This document shows positions 34,599-44,157 of a stretch of 64,000 bases of DNA, one piece after another. The DNA comes from Paraferrimonas haliotis (lineage in GTDB: Bacteria; Pseudomonadota; Gammaproteobacteria; Enterobacterales; Shewanellaceae), in assembly GCF_002282895.1 (NCBI RefSeq), contig NZ_NRRB01000004.1:186001-250000 (forward strand). The letters are read 5' to 3'. Numbering within the stretch: position 1 is the first letter of the stretch; every line of letters starts with the position of its first letter. Below the pieces are notes generated by a model. The model did not search any database, was not told where the DNA came from, and was given only the letters and a program-made list of their open reading frames with translations. The position numbers and the translations under genes are program-made.

Positions 34599-34823
34599 TA
34601 AGCCTAGACCAAAATGAAACAGTTAGTTTTAACTTATTGAATTAGTTAATCTGGTTCAATAGTAAAGTGCTAAATTAGCAGAGGCTGAGTGGTTACAAAT
34701 TGTAATATGGTTACCAGACCATCACACAACAAAGTGCGCACAATGTATATTATGTTAAATCAAATGTGTAACTCAAAGTAACTAGGAAATGCAGGAAGCC
34801 CTAATAGCTCCCCGCTTGTCTAC

Positions 34824-36050
34824 CTACCCAATCATCCGAACTTTCTGAGCAAATCGATTACCAACGACACAACCAATAATCAAAGCGACGAAAAATACCC
34901 AACCCGATAATGAAAAGTTAGCAATGGGCGTAAACAGCGCGCCCACATTACAACCGTTGGCAAACCGAGTACCTAATCCCATAGAGATTCCACCGAGTGC
35001 AAACAAGGCGTAGTGTTTTATCGTGTAACTGTTGACCCAGGGATTACGCCATTTACCTAACCATAATACAGCGATTACCGTGCCAAGTAAGATGCCGATG
35101 TTCTGCAGTGAAACGCCGTGTTGCAATACGGGTGTTTGAAACAACTCTACGCTCTTGTGGCTAAATTGCGCGACATCGCTGGCCGATACGCCGAGCATAA
35201 TGAGCAGTTTCCCGAACCAAATGCCAAAGGGTGTTGAAGCGCCCCAACCTGCGCCTGTGGTTATCATGAGTATGGTGAAAATGGCGGCTATAACAACAGC
35301 GCCGAAATTCATGCTCCACAAAGCACTTAATTTACTGGCACCTTGTTGCATTAATACCAAATTCTGACGGGCCTCTTCAGCAGCAACGCCAAGGTATCGG
35401 CCCTGCTCTTTGCGTGTTTGTTGGTAGCGTTCGGCAAGCTTAACAACAATATAGGCGAATACTACGGTTACCAAAACCGCCATTAAATAGCCGTTTAGCG
35501 GTCCCCAGCTAAACCAATCCGGTAAGAACACCCCTTTGTCTGTGTAACTTGCGCTAGAGAGCCAACTGTCAGTAATCCAACTGGCGCTGGCTTGCAACGG
35601 AAATCCTATGTAAACGCCCAGGCCAAATGCAACTAGGGTGGTTAATGCCCTCGGCACATCGGCCACCATTTCCACCATAACTCCCGACGCGCAGCAACTC
35701 GATAAGGTCATACCAAAACCAAACATTAATCCCCCTAGGATTAAGCCAGCGTTAATAGGGTTGACCCAAAGTTGGAAGTGTTCGTTGCCTTGGCTATACA
35801 ATAGTGCGGCGCTCATTATCGATGCGCTGACAAACATCAACATTAAGGTTTTAATAAGCTCGGTTGAGCCACGGCGATAAGCGCGATTAACGCTGCCGGC
35901 AAACCCTATGGCAGATTTAGTTAAGGTGATGCCGAGAGCAAGACCAATAAGCAGTCTCAAAAATAAATCTGAGCTCGCGGTAATCGCAGCACTGACTATC
36001 AGTGTTATCGCGATCAGCGAACCTATTTGTGTTTGGCTGAGCACTTTCAT
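34824..36050 (-). CDS. YeeE/YedE (TsuA-like) sulfur-compound transporter
   Basis: 408 residues with about nine to ten membrane helices. Two Cys-bearing signature loops are present: FGMTLSSCCASGVMVE and GLGTRFANGCNVGALF. In TsuA (YeeE) such conserved Cys line a path for thiosulfate uptake. SD GAGGCGG precedes the ATG. The neighbour SLC13 gene, in the same orientation, could also be an inorganic anion carrier, but the 225-base gap suggests separate promoters. Confidence 0.9.
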   Translation of the reverse strand: MKVLSQTQIGSLIAITLIVSAAITASSDLFLRLLIGLALGITLTKSAIGFAGSVNRAYRRGSTELIKTLMLMFVSASIMSAALLYSQGNEHFQLWVNPINAGLILGGLMFGFGMTLSSCCASGVMVEMVADVPRALTTLVAFGLGVYIGFPLQASASWITDSWLSSASYTDKGVFLPDWFSWGPLNGYLMAVLVTVVFAYIVVKLAERYQQTRKEQGRYLGVAAEEARQNLVLMQQGASKLSALWSMNFGAVVIAAIFTILMITTGAGWGASTPFGIWFGKLLIMLGVSASDVAQFSHKSVELFQTPVLQHGVSLQNIGILLGTVIAVLWLGKWRNPWVNSYTIKHYALFALGGISMGLGTRFANGCNVGALFTPIANFSLSGWVFFVALIIGCVVGNRFAQKVRMIG

Positions 36051-36164
36051 TGATACCGCCTCGTTAACCTATAAAGGCGGCATCATAAAGCATGTTTAGG
36101 CGTTCGTCTTAGAACAAAAAAGAATGTGGTATTTTGCGAGTCTGTTGTGACCCGTAATTAAACC

Positions 36165-36557
36165 TTAAGATTTTACAAGGTAATGGGTGTTGGTGCGCAA
36201 ATCTTTGCCACCAATTCGCATGCCAAAATACAAGACCAACTGCTTATCCGACTTTTCAATTTCAAACGCACAAATCACTTCATCGTTTTTTAAGATGACG
36301 GCTTCTACCTTGTTATCGTTTACCTTGAGTACGCTCTCTTCAACATCAGAGTCGCCATACGGACGAGTGATACCGTCTGCAATTTGCTCAAAAATGAAAT
36401 GCTTGTGCTTATCGCCGGTGTCACTATGGTAAAAATCAAACACTGTGAAATTGTCGTCCATGCTTATGTCTAACCCACCACTGACAATAGGTTCTCCAAA
36501 CTCATAGTGACTTTTTGTTGCGTCCACTGACCAACGACCTAAAAAATGCTCAATCAT
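36165..36557 (-). CDS. Small hypothetical lipocalin/THAP4-like protein
   Basis: 130 residues from the ATG at 36557, chosen because GGAAG lies 7 bases upstream; a longer frame to 36608 has no ribosome site. No signal peptide. The sequence is mostly beta strands (HFLGRWSVD, FTVFDFYHSD, VEAVILKNDEVICAFEIEK, QLVLYFGMRIGG), suggesting a small barrel fold. Function unknown. It follows the Gfo/Idh gene by 67 bases and may be co-transcribed. Confidence 0.65.
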   Translation of the reverse strand: MIEHFLGRWSVDATKSHYEFGEPIVSGGLDISMDDNFTVFDFYHSDTGDKHKHFIFEQIADGITRPYGDSDVEESVLKVNDNKVEAVILKNDEVICAFEIEKSDKQLVLYFGMRIGGKDLRTNTHYLVKS

Positions 36558-36624
36558 GTGTATCTTCCGTTTATTCACGTTACAGCTACAATATTGTGCA
36601 TTGCACATAAGCTCAAGTTTGTTT

Positions 36625-37608
36625 TTAACTTTTAATGAGCTCGCTACGTATTTTCTCCATTTGTTGTTGTAGCCACAGACTTCTGGATAGAGTCATTACG
36701 TTGGATTGTGTTCTTTGTTTTCTAATGTCTTTTGCGACTTGAATGGCCTCATGTTGATAACCTAGGCCCTGAGTTTGATCGATAAAAGCATCACCACTAC
36801 CATCGTTTAGCCAATATTGGCAGCCTTTAGCTTGCCAGAAGTCCGGTACGGTGATTCGGCCTTTGCTTCCAGTGATTACAAGCTCGTTAGCCAAAACCCG
36901 ATTAAAACTGCAGCAAAACGACAGTTGCACATGCTGTGTTTGCGCTGTGAAGCTTACTTCACTGTCTACGCCATGATTGGTTACCATATTTTCAACACAC
37001 CAGCTTGTTTCGAACTCTCCTAATAAGAACGCTGCCATCGCCAACGGATAAATACCAATATCGTATAGGCTGCCACCGCCAAGCGCTTTGTTAAAATGAC
37101 GCCCTTGCAGGTCTCTAGGCGCAACAAAACCAAAACTCGCTTCTATGCAGCGCAGCTCCCCAATGACTCCTTTATCAATCCAGGCTTTAGTTTGTTTAAT
37201 GGCCGGCAAAAAATAGCTCCACATGGCTTCCATTACGTAAACCTTTTCACAGCGCGCTACTTGAAATAGTTGTTGGCATTCATAAAGGTTGACGGCGATG
37301 GGTTTTTCACACACAACCGCTTTACTGCGCTTAAGGGCTTGAATGGATTGTTGACAGTGAAAAACGTGCGGGGTTGCGATGTACACCACTTCAATGCTGG
37401 GATCGTCTAGTAGTTGTTGGTAACTGCCATACGCGTTATCAATATGGTGACGCTCAGCAAAGTGTTGTGCTTTTGCAAGAGTTCTCGATGCAACCGCCCT
37501 CACTACGCCATTGTGAGCCCAGCTCATGTCTGCGCAGAATTGCTGCGCAATACGCCCGCAACCAATCACGCCCCAGGCTACTGGGGTATCGTCAGTATCA
37601 GTTGCCAT
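36625..37608 (-). CDS. Gfo/Idh/MocA-family oxidoreductase
   Basis: 327 residues. N-terminal Rossmann motif WGVIGCGRIAQQF, then VYIATPHVFH and the conserved VVCEKPIAVN (EKP with catalytic Lys), and a C-terminal substrate domain with GGGSLYDIGIYPLA (Asp/His-type site). These NAD(P)-dependent enzymes oxidise sugars, inositols or sugar acids. The start overlaps the end of the PhyH gene by 11 bases and a sugar porter lies upstream of that, pointing to catabolism of an imported polyol or sugar. Confidence 0.92.
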   Translation of the reverse strand: MATDTDDTPVAWGVIGCGRIAQQFCADMSWAHNGVVRAVASRTLAKAQHFAERHHIDNAYGSYQQLLDDPSIEVVYIATPHVFHCQQSIQALKRSKAVVCEKPIAVNLYECQQLFQVARCEKVYVMEAMWSYFLPAIKQTKAWIDKGVIGELRCIEASFGFVAPRDLQGRHFNKALGGGSLYDIGIYPLAMAAFLLGEFETSWCVENMVTNHGVDSEVSFTAQTQHVQLSFCCSFNRVLANELVITGSKGRITVPDFWQAKGCQYWLNDGSGDAFIDQTQGLGYQHEAIQVAKDIRKQRTQSNVMTLSRSLWLQQQMEKIRSELIKS

Positions 37609-38359
37609 GCCTTAAAATAGCGTCGTCATCAACTTTTACGAGAGGCCGGTATTGCAACGAGTTCTCGTGAAACGGCTTAGCGCTTTCTGCACAATACGCC
37701 GAAATCATTGTCCAACGTGGATCACTTGAACGATTTTGATTGGATTTATGCAACAGATTGCAGTGGAAAAACAAGGCATCACCCGGTTCAAGTTCCACCT
37801 TAACCAATTCCAAGTGTTTCAGCGCCTCATTAACAAACAGCATTTCAGCGCCCTTTTGGTCGCCGGTGCGGCTGTGGTTTAAACGACCGAGGTGATGGCT
37901 GCCCTTCAAGACTTCAAGGCAACCATTGGCTATGGTGGCTTTATTGATAGCAATCATGACGCTGACCAACTTGGGCATTAAATGAAAATTGTCATGGTGC
38001 CAATAACCAAAGTCTTGATGCCATTCCCACGCGCCGCCAACGTAAGGCTCCTTCATCATGATTTTAGTTGTGGTGTGAAAAACTGGTTCGCCCAGCAACT
38101 TTTCAACCGAGTCGGTTAAGCGACGACCTCTGGAAAACATTGAATACAAATCACTGCCAAGCTCTTGCCATAAACACACCTTGCTTATAGTGCCGGAGGC
38201 GTCTTTTTTATCCCAAGCTTTTTCATACAAACTGTCGTCATTGAAGGCTTTTTGTTGAAGTTTAGAAATTTCCTCGACGGTATAAAAGCCCTTAGCAATC
38301 ACAAAACCATCTCGATGAAAATCGCTCACCTGTTTTTCGCTTAACAACAATGACGACAT
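37598..38359 (-). CDS. Phytanoyl-CoA dioxygenase (PhyH) family protein
   Basis: 253 residues, Fe(II)/2-oxoglutarate oxygenase fold. The iron triad can be read as His and Asp in EWHQDFGYWH and the distal His in FFHCNLLHKSNQNRS, whose Arg would hold 2-oxoglutarate. The family hydroxylates small molecules; substrate unknown. It lies between a sugar porter gene (18 bases upstream) and a Gfo/Idh gene (overlapping), so its substrate may be the imported compound or a derivative. Confidence 0.9.
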   Translation of the reverse strand: MSSLLLSEKQVSDFHRDGFVIAKGFYTVEEISKLQQKAFNDDSLYEKAWDKKDASGTISKVCLWQELGSDLYSMFSRGRRLTDSVEKLLGEPVFHTTTKIMMKEPYVGGAWEWHQDFGYWHHDNFHLMPKLVSVMIAINKATIANGCLEVLKGSHHLGRLNHSRTGDQKGAEMLFVNEALKHLELVKVELEPGDALFFHCNLLHKSNQNRSSDPRWTMISAYCAESAKPFHENSLQYRPLVKVDDDAILRHGN

Positions 38360-38377
38360 CGTTACAGGCTCCTTTCC

Positions 38378-40012
38378 CTAATTTAATGGCTGAGTGGATT
38401 TGCTTTGCGCAAGGTGTTGCTGCTGTTTTTGCTTACGCTTTTGTTCGAACCACTGCTCCACCTGCTCAATGCTTTTACCTTTAGTTTCCGGTAGGTAGCG
38501 GCTTAGTAAAATCAAACCAATTAACGCCGACAAGGCATAACTTAAAAAGACCTGATCGGCACCAAGTGCATTGAGCAACCACGGGAAGTACTTTTGCATA
38601 AAGTAACTAATTAAGCTGGTTAACAGCGCAAACATCGGTATCGCTACACCACGGATTTTAGTGGGCACAATTTCTGAAAACACGACCCACATAATAGGCC
38701 CTATGGAAATATGAAAAGCCGCGATAAAGCCAACAATACCGATAAGTACTAATGTGGCATCAATATCAATGGCGTGTTGAATGAGCGAGTGGTCAATGGC
38801 TCTAAAGGTGTCGTGACCAATAAGCTCGGCAGCGGTTTTCTTAAAGTGGGTATCACTGACAAATTCTTGATTTATAATAGGTTGCAATTGCTCAACGACC
38901 ACTGGGTCGTGCAACAAGGCGAGCTTTTCTAAACTGTCTTGGTTAAGCTTATAGGTAGCGTTATTAAAAGCAAAAACGCATAAACCTAAGCAAACAATTG
39001 AACCGGCTAGACCAAAATTAACCAATGGTCTGCGCCCCAATTTATCGACCAAATAAACCGCAGCTAATGTAAACAGCAAGCTGACCATGCCGATAATTAA
39101 GGTTTGAGCATAAGCGGCGCTACTGCCAATGCCAGTTTGTTCAAACACCATGGGGGCATAGAACAATATTGGATTAACGCCAGTAAGTGGCTGCACCATT
39201 GCAAAAATCAACCCTACGGCAATGGCCATACGGTATTTTGGCTTAATAAGGGCTTTAATATCTTGCTTAATATTGCTCGGCCCCGTGTTGTCTTGCTCTA
39301 CATTGGCTTTAATCGCCTCAAATTCGGTCGCTGCTTCTTCTGGCGGCAATAGCTTAGACAAAGTCATTTTTGCATCATCATAGCGCTGTTTAGAAACAAG
39401 CCATCTCGGGCTCTGTGGCACTTTCATCAGCAATACTAGCCACAATAATGCAGGTAAAATCTCGACGCCAAGCATCCAACGCCACAAATTTTCAGCTATA
39501 CCCCAACTAACAACCCAGTCAGCGTTAGCTGTTACGGCCTCCATTAAAAAATAATTGGAGAAATACGCTGCGGTTAAGCCGATGACAATCATCACTTGAT
39601 TCATCGATACCAGTTTGCCGCGGGCCTTCGCCGGTGCAATTTCACCAATATACATCGATGCCATCGAAAGCGACGTAAATGCCAAGCCACCTAAAAATCG
39701 CGCTGCAACTAGAGACCAATAGTTGGGAGCAAACGCTGAGGCAATGGCGGACACCGTGTACAACGCTGCTATAACAATGAGGGTATTTCGCCGTCCAATT
39801 ACATCGCAAACATACCCGGTCACCAATAACGCAACCAGCACACCAAGTGCTGGTGCACTCACCACATTACCCAGTTCAATATCGGTTAAAGCAAACTCCA
39901 ACGACACGTAGCGAAGGGTTCCAGAAATGACGGCCGCATCGAAGCCGAAAACAAAGCCGCCAATAGTGACGACTGAGGCATACAGAAAGGCTGCACGAGT
40001 GTACTTGTTCAT
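38378..40012 (-). CDS. MFS sugar porter with an enlarged loop
   Basis: 544 residues from the ATG at 40012; an in-frame TTG at 40039 is a weaker choice. Twelve helices with sugar-porter signatures: GFVFGFDAAVISG, GRRNTLI, PESPRW-like PQSPRWLVSKQRY, the Q-rich MVQPLTGVNPILFY helix, DKLGRRPL, and the C-terminal PETKGKS. About 75 residues (LNQDSLEKLALLHDPVV...HSLIQHA) are inserted between helices 9 and 10, facing the periplasm. First gene of the operon with PhyH and Gfo/Idh. Confidence 0.93.
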   Translation of the reverse strand: MNKYTRAAFLYASVVTIGGFVFGFDAAVISGTLRYVSLEFALTDIELGNVVSAPALGVLVALLVTGYVCDVIGRRNTLIVIAALYTVSAIASAFAPNYWSLVAARFLGGLAFTSLSMASMYIGEIAPAKARGKLVSMNQVMIVIGLTAAYFSNYFLMEAVTANADWVVSWGIAENLWRWMLGVEILPALLWLVLLMKVPQSPRWLVSKQRYDDAKMTLSKLLPPEEAATEFEAIKANVEQDNTGPSNIKQDIKALIKPKYRMAIAVGLIFAMVQPLTGVNPILFYAPMVFEQTGIGSSAAYAQTLIIGMVSLLFTLAAVYLVDKLGRRPLVNFGLAGSIVCLGLCVFAFNNATYKLNQDSLEKLALLHDPVVVEQLQPIINQEFVSDTHFKKTAAELIGHDTFRAIDHSLIQHAIDIDATLVLIGIVGFIAAFHISIGPIMWVVFSEIVPTKIRGVAIPMFALLTSLISYFMQKYFPWLLNALGADQVFLSYALSALIGLILLSRYLPETKGKSIEQVEQWFEQKRKQKQQQHLAQSKSTQPLN

Positions 40013-40086
40013 TGCGCTTATACTTTTAATTGTTAACAATTAACCATAAAGTTACTGCAATGTTAATCAATAAACAAGTTTTCGTG

Positions 40087-41757
40087 CTATTTGGATTGAA
40101 ACTCGCCGATGTTAATCACCCGATCAAAATATTGCTCATGCTGAGGTCTATGGCTAACCCACAGCATAGTCGGTTGATACGGTAGTTCTGTCAGTAGGTG
40201 CAAAATTTGTTGCTCGGTGTCTGAATCCAAACCTTCTGTCGGTTCATCTAACAGCCAAATGGGTGCGCCGGTTAGTAAAGCCCGTGCAATCTCAATGCGC
40301 CGCTGCTCACCACCGCTTAAGGTTCGTCCGCCCTCGCCTAGCCATTGCTCCAATGGTTGCGGTTGTTGCAGCAGTGAGTCAAGACCAACGGCCTTTAACA
40401 CCTCGACTAATTTCTCATCATTGACATCGGCTGCAATCCGTAAATTCTCAGCAAGGGTTGCATTAAACAAATGCACCACTTGGCCAATGGTTACCAGGTT
40501 TTGTCGCAAGCTGGTTTCTTGTATCTGCTCTAAAGGTGTATCGAAAACCTTAATCTGGCCATCGCTAGGCTGCCATTGTCGATTAATTAACGCCAATAAA
40601 GTTGATTTACCAATACCGGATGGCCCTATTATTCCTACTCGTTCTTTTAAAGCCACCTTCATGTCCAAATTAACGAACACCGGATTGTCTTGTTGTGGAT
40701 ATTGAAACGCTAGATTTTGAAACTCAATTGCGGTTTCCCTATTCACATTTAGTTGCTCATGACCTTGGTATTCAATCATGGGTTGCTGCTCAACCACATC
40801 GCTAACACGCACCGCCGCTTTTATGGTGGCAGAAAGGTATTGAAAAGCTCCGGCTACCGGAAGCATAGCTTCAAAGCTTGCCATCGTGGCGAATACCAGC
40901 AAGGCTAAAATAGGACCACTGTATGTCGAACTCATAACACTTTGAGAGGCAATGGCAATAACGCCAAACACAGCAACGGCACTTGCTACTATAATAACCG
41001 CCTGCGATAACCCAGTTATCTTTGCCAATTTTGCTTGATTGTTCAAAAGCACGTCTTGGGCGTCATTCAGTTGTTGCTGCAACCGTTGTTGGTAACCAAA
41101 AACTCGAGCTTCACTGGCGTGACTCACCAACTCAATGCTTCTAATCCGAAACGCCTGTTTTGCTTGCAGAGTCGCCTCGCCCGGACGTTTGCCAAGCCAA
41201 TAAAATAGCGGCGGCAATAACAACCACAGGCTTAATAACAAACAACAAAGAAACCAAGCCGCCGTTGCGTCGAATATTGCCAAAAAACCGCCCAACAACA
41301 AAATAACACTGAGCGAGGCTAACATTGGGGTTAATAGCCGCAAGTAAAGATGATCTAGAGTATCGATATCGCTCACTAAGCGATTCAATAAATCCGCTTG
41401 GCGATAGCGTGTCAATTGCCCTATCGATAAGGGTAGCAATTTATTCCATAACCACACCCGCATCTCGGTTAACAACTTAAACGTGGCGTTATGGGTAACT
41501 AAACGCTCACCATACCTTGCAGCGGTACGTCCAATGGATAAGCCGCGTACCCCACCTGCAGGAATTAAATAGTTGAATGCCTGACTCGTCGCAACAGTCA
41601 GACCTGCAACCGCAGACGCTGATATAAACCAACCGGATAGGCTCAATAAGCCGATTGCCATGACTAGGGTCAGCAGACTCAGTAACAAACCTAAACTCAT
41701 CCACCCCCAATGACGGGCGAATAGGCGTACAAAAGGCATCAACGCTTTCATGAGCAA
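40087..41757 (-). CDS. cydC: CydC, thiol reductant ABC exporter subunit
   Basis: 556 residues: six-helix membrane domain then an ATPase with GPSGIGKST, LSGGEQRRIEIARALL and WLLDEPTEGLD. With CydD it forms the inner-membrane exporter of glutathione/cysteine (recent work also implicates heme) required for cytochrome bd and periplasmic c-type cytochrome assembly. It overlaps the cydD end by 10 bases. This region also suits the cbb3 genes divergently encoded 2.4 kb away. Confidence 0.95.
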   Translation of the reverse strand: MLMKALMPFVRLFARHWGWMSLGLLLSLLTLVMAIGLLSLSGWFISASAVAGLTVATSQAFNYLIPAGGVRGLSIGRTAARYGERLVTHNATFKLLTEMRVWLWNKLLPLSIGQLTRYRQADLLNRLVSDIDTLDHLYLRLLTPMLASLSVILLLGGFLAIFDATAAWFLCCLLLSLWLLLPPLFYWLGKRPGEATLQAKQAFRIRSIELVSHASEARVFGYQQRLQQQLNDAQDVLLNNQAKLAKITGLSQAVIIVASAVAVFGVIAIASQSVMSSTYSGPILALLVFATMASFEAMLPVAGAFQYLSATIKAAVRVSDVVEQQPMIEYQGHEQLNVNRETAIEFQNLAFQYPQQDNPVFVNLDMKVALKERVGIIGPSGIGKSTLLALINRQWQPSDGQIKVFDTPLEQIQETSLRQNLVTIGQVVHLFNATLAENLRIAADVNDEKLVEVLKAVGLDSLLQQPQPLEQWLGEGGRTLSGGEQRRIEIARALLTGAPIWLLDEPTEGLDSDTEQQILHLLTELPYQPTMLWVSHRPQHEQYFDRVINIGEFQSK

Positions 41758-43433
41758 ACCTCCTTATTCGCTAACGGTTGCAATCGAATAATTTGATCAA
41801 ACACTAAGTTTGAAGGCAGTTCATGAGTCACCATAATGAGCGTATTTTGCTGCTGCCATTGCGCTATTGCGTTATTCACTTGCTGTTTATTTTCTGGGTC
41901 CAAACTGGCGGTAGGCTCATCGAGCAAAATTACTGATGCGTTTTTTAACATGGCCCGTGCTAACGCGATACGCTGAGCTTGACCCACCGACAAACCTTGT
42001 TGTTGGTCTCCCACCATTCTATCCAGTTCATTTACAAATTCCGCAGCGTTTGCCTCTATTAATGCCGCTTTAAGTTGTTGGTCAGTTGCACTTTGATTAG
42101 CTACCCGCAAATTGTCTCTAATGCTGCCGTTAAACAATTTAGGTGATTGCCCAAGCCAGGTTATCTGCTCAAGTTTAGGTGAATTCTGTAAGCGGCCGCT
42201 ATAAGGTAAAAAACCCAGCAATGCGTTAATCAACGACGTTTTACCGCAGCCACTGGGCCCGACAACCGCCACCGCTTGACCCGGTTTTATATCAAAGTTT
42301 ATTGGTTGCGTTAACGGCTGGCCGTCCTGTGAGCACACCACCATGTCTTTGGCGACCAATCCAATTCCGAACGTTTCTGCGATTTTACTGCTAGCTTGAG
42401 CAGACACCGTTGGTTTTGCGTGAATGACGTCATATAGGGAGTCGGCCGCAGCAACAGCCTGGGCTCTGGCGTGATAATGAGTACCGAGATCCCTAAGTGG
42501 CTGATAAAACTCTGGCGCAAGCATCAAGCAAAACAATCCAACAAATAAGCTTATGCCCGCCCCGTAATGACCAAAATTCAAATGGTCAATATAAGAAAAG
42601 CCAAAGTAAACGGCCATTACGGCAATTGAGATAGCAGCGAAGAACTCAAGCACGGCAGAGCTTAGGAACGCTAACTTAAGCACATCCATGGTGCGCGAAC
42701 GAAAATCTTCGCTGGCTTCATGGATAGCCTTGCTTTGCTGCGCCTGTCGATTAAAGCGCTTAATGGTTTCAATGCCTTGTAACCGATTCAGGAAATGACC
42801 ACTTAAGCGGCCTAATGCGATAAAGTTTCGTTTATTAGCGTCGGCGGCGCCTTGGCCTACCAACCACATGAATAAAGGAATCAGCGGCAACGTGCACAAC
42901 AACACAAGACCCGCCGCCCAGTTGAGTGGAAATACTGCGACCAAAATAAAAATGGGAATAAACATGGCCATTCGCATTTGCGGCAGATATTTGGCGTAGT
43001 AATCTTGAATGTCTTCCACCTGTTCAATTAATACCGTGCTCCAATGGCCTTGACTAAAGCGGCTTATGTAAGCCGGACCCATCCGATCCATCGACGCTAA
43101 CAATTGACTGCGAACGGTAACCCGTATGATTTCTCCCGTTTTAAAACCAAACCATTCTTTTGCATACAAACACAAGGCTCGAAAAACGCCACTGACTACA
43201 AAAATTATAGCCAGCTGACTTACATCACTAAACGGTGCTGCGTCCATAACCAAGCCATGAATTAAACTGGCTAAACACCAACATTGCACAATAATAAGCA
43301 AACCGTTAGCTACACCGAAGATCGAGGCCAAGGTATTAGTAAGCGTAGCCTTGCGAGTGAAGCTTTTTAACCAGTTTTGTAATTGTTTTTGACGCTGTGC
43401 TTTATTGTCGTTAGAAGTATCCACGGCAGACAT
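41748..43433 (-). CDS. cydD: CydD, thiol reductant ABC exporter subunit
   Basis: 561 residues. Membrane domain with FSQGHWSTVLIEQVEDIQDYY and LSGHFLNRLQGIETIKRF typical of CydD; ATPase with GPSGCGKTS, SVGQAQRIALARAML (degenerate LSVGQ signature) and ILLDEPTASLD. Partner of CydC. It follows the lipoprotein gene by 16 bases, so both are probably read from the promoter region at ~44 kb. Confidence 0.95.
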   Translation of the reverse strand: MSAVDTSNDNKAQRQKQLQNWLKSFTRKATLTNTLASIFGVANGLLIIVQCWCLASLIHGLVMDAAPFSDVSQLAIIFVVSGVFRALCLYAKEWFGFKTGEIIRVTVRSQLLASMDRMGPAYISRFSQGHWSTVLIEQVEDIQDYYAKYLPQMRMAMFIPIFILVAVFPLNWAAGLVLLCTLPLIPLFMWLVGQGAADANKRNFIALGRLSGHFLNRLQGIETIKRFNRQAQQSKAIHEASEDFRSRTMDVLKLAFLSSAVLEFFAAISIAVMAVYFGFSYIDHLNFGHYGAGISLFVGLFCLMLAPEFYQPLRDLGTHYHARAQAVAAADSLYDVIHAKPTVSAQASSKIAETFGIGLVAKDMVVCSQDGQPLTQPINFDIKPGQAVAVVGPSGCGKTSLINALLGFLPYSGRLQNSPKLEQITWLGQSPKLFNGSIRDNLRVANQSATDQQLKAALIEANAAEFVNELDRMVGDQQQGLSVGQAQRIALARAMLKNASVILLDEPTASLDPENKQQVNNAIAQWQQQNTLIMVTHELPSNLVFDQIIRLQPLANKEVCS

Positions 43434-43449
43434 AGTAATGGTTCACTTA

Positions 43450-43938
43450 TTATTGGTGTTGATCGGAGTCAGCTAGAAAGTCAAAATACACTTGTTGCGG
43501 GCCTGACTGAGTTTCAAAATTCACAGTCAAGCGCCAAACCATGTAACCGCTGATACAAGCCCCAAATTGCGCTTCACTATCGAAGTGATTACCTTCTTTT
43601 CTAGAAAACAAAATTGGTATCGAGCCCATAAACATATCCCGGCCCTCTAATTTGCCTCGCACCCGCGTTACCGGTGTTGAAAACTCAAGATGATACGTGA
43701 CCATCTCTTCACTCGGCATTTCGGTAGGTGAAGTCATTAAACTTACTGACATTCCCGGCACCGTTTTTGTACAAACCTCCTGCTCGAATAAGCACAGGCT
43801 TAGATCAGGTTGTAAACTTCCTAAGTCGTCGGTTGCAGGTTTACAAGCTGATAACAAAATTATGGTTGCAAATACTGCTAGAACCGTACATATGTTAAAT
43901 TTTCGGTGGGTATTTAGCCAATTGTTGCCAGTTTTCAA
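43450..43938 (-). CDS. Putative lipoprotein upstream of cydDC
   Basis: The open frame extends to 44073, but no ATG exists before the mature part. I choose the TTG at 43938 (162 residues) because it is preceded by GGGAAA and gives a short basic N-region, a hydrophobic stretch (ICTVLAVFATIILLSAC) and lipobox LSAC. The mature part has Cys pairs (LSLCLFEQEVC) and beta-rich segments (VTYHLEFSTP, GYMVWRLTVNFETQ). Function unknown. Only 16 bases separate it from cydD. Anchoring in the cell envelope is inferred from the lipobox. Confidence 0.65.
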   Translation of the reverse strand: MKTGNNWLNTHRKFNICTVLAVFATIILLSACKPATDDLGSLQPDLSLCLFEQEVCTKTVPGMSVSLMTSPTEMPSEEMVTYHLEFSTPVTRVRGKLEGRDMFMGSIPILFSRKEGNHFDSEAQFGACISGYMVWRLTVNFETQSGPQQVYFDFLADSDQHQ

Positions 43939-43954
43939 ATATATTTCCCGCGCA

Positions 43955-43968
43955 TTGATCTGGATCAG
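43955..43968 (+). promoter_or_regulatory. FNR-like box 1 in the cydDC-cco divergent region
   Basis: TTGAT-CTGG-ATCAG: one mismatch to the FNR consensus TTGAT-N4-ATCAA. It stands 17 bases before the lipoprotein start on the minus strand. Its centre is exactly 42 bases from that of box 2. Confidence 0.6.
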
Positions 43969-43996
43969 GTTTCTTGTAGTTGGATTGCTATCTTTT

Positions 43997-44010
43997 TTGA
44001 TATAGCTCAA
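43997..44010 (+). promoter_or_regulatory. FNR-like box 2 upstream of ccoN
   Basis: TTGAT-ATAG-CTCAA: one mismatch to TTGAT-N4-ATCAA. If it acts at the class II position (-41.5), transcription of ccoN would start near 44045, leaving a ~110-nt leader. The -10 there is weak, as expected for an activated promoter. Confidence 0.6.
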
Positions 44011-44157
44011 GTATGATCGCCGTGACTTCTGATTTATCCAAGCCGCTAGCGGTTTTTTTGTGAAATAGATCACCCTATAGCATTGGATATTTTGCGTATG
44101 AAGTTGAACTGACGAAAACTATAAAGTGTATAAAAATCCAATAGCAGTGGAAGCATA

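Noticed and set aside
44043-44059. CCGCTAGCGG followed by seven Ts in the ccoN leader
   Set aside because: The palindrome leaves only three pairs with a workable loop, too short for a terminator; kept only as a note because the rmf leader has a stronger case.
43939-44073. Longer N-terminus for the lipoprotein gene
   Set aside because: It would put 45 polar residues before the signal sequence and place FNR box 1 and box 2 inside the coding frame.
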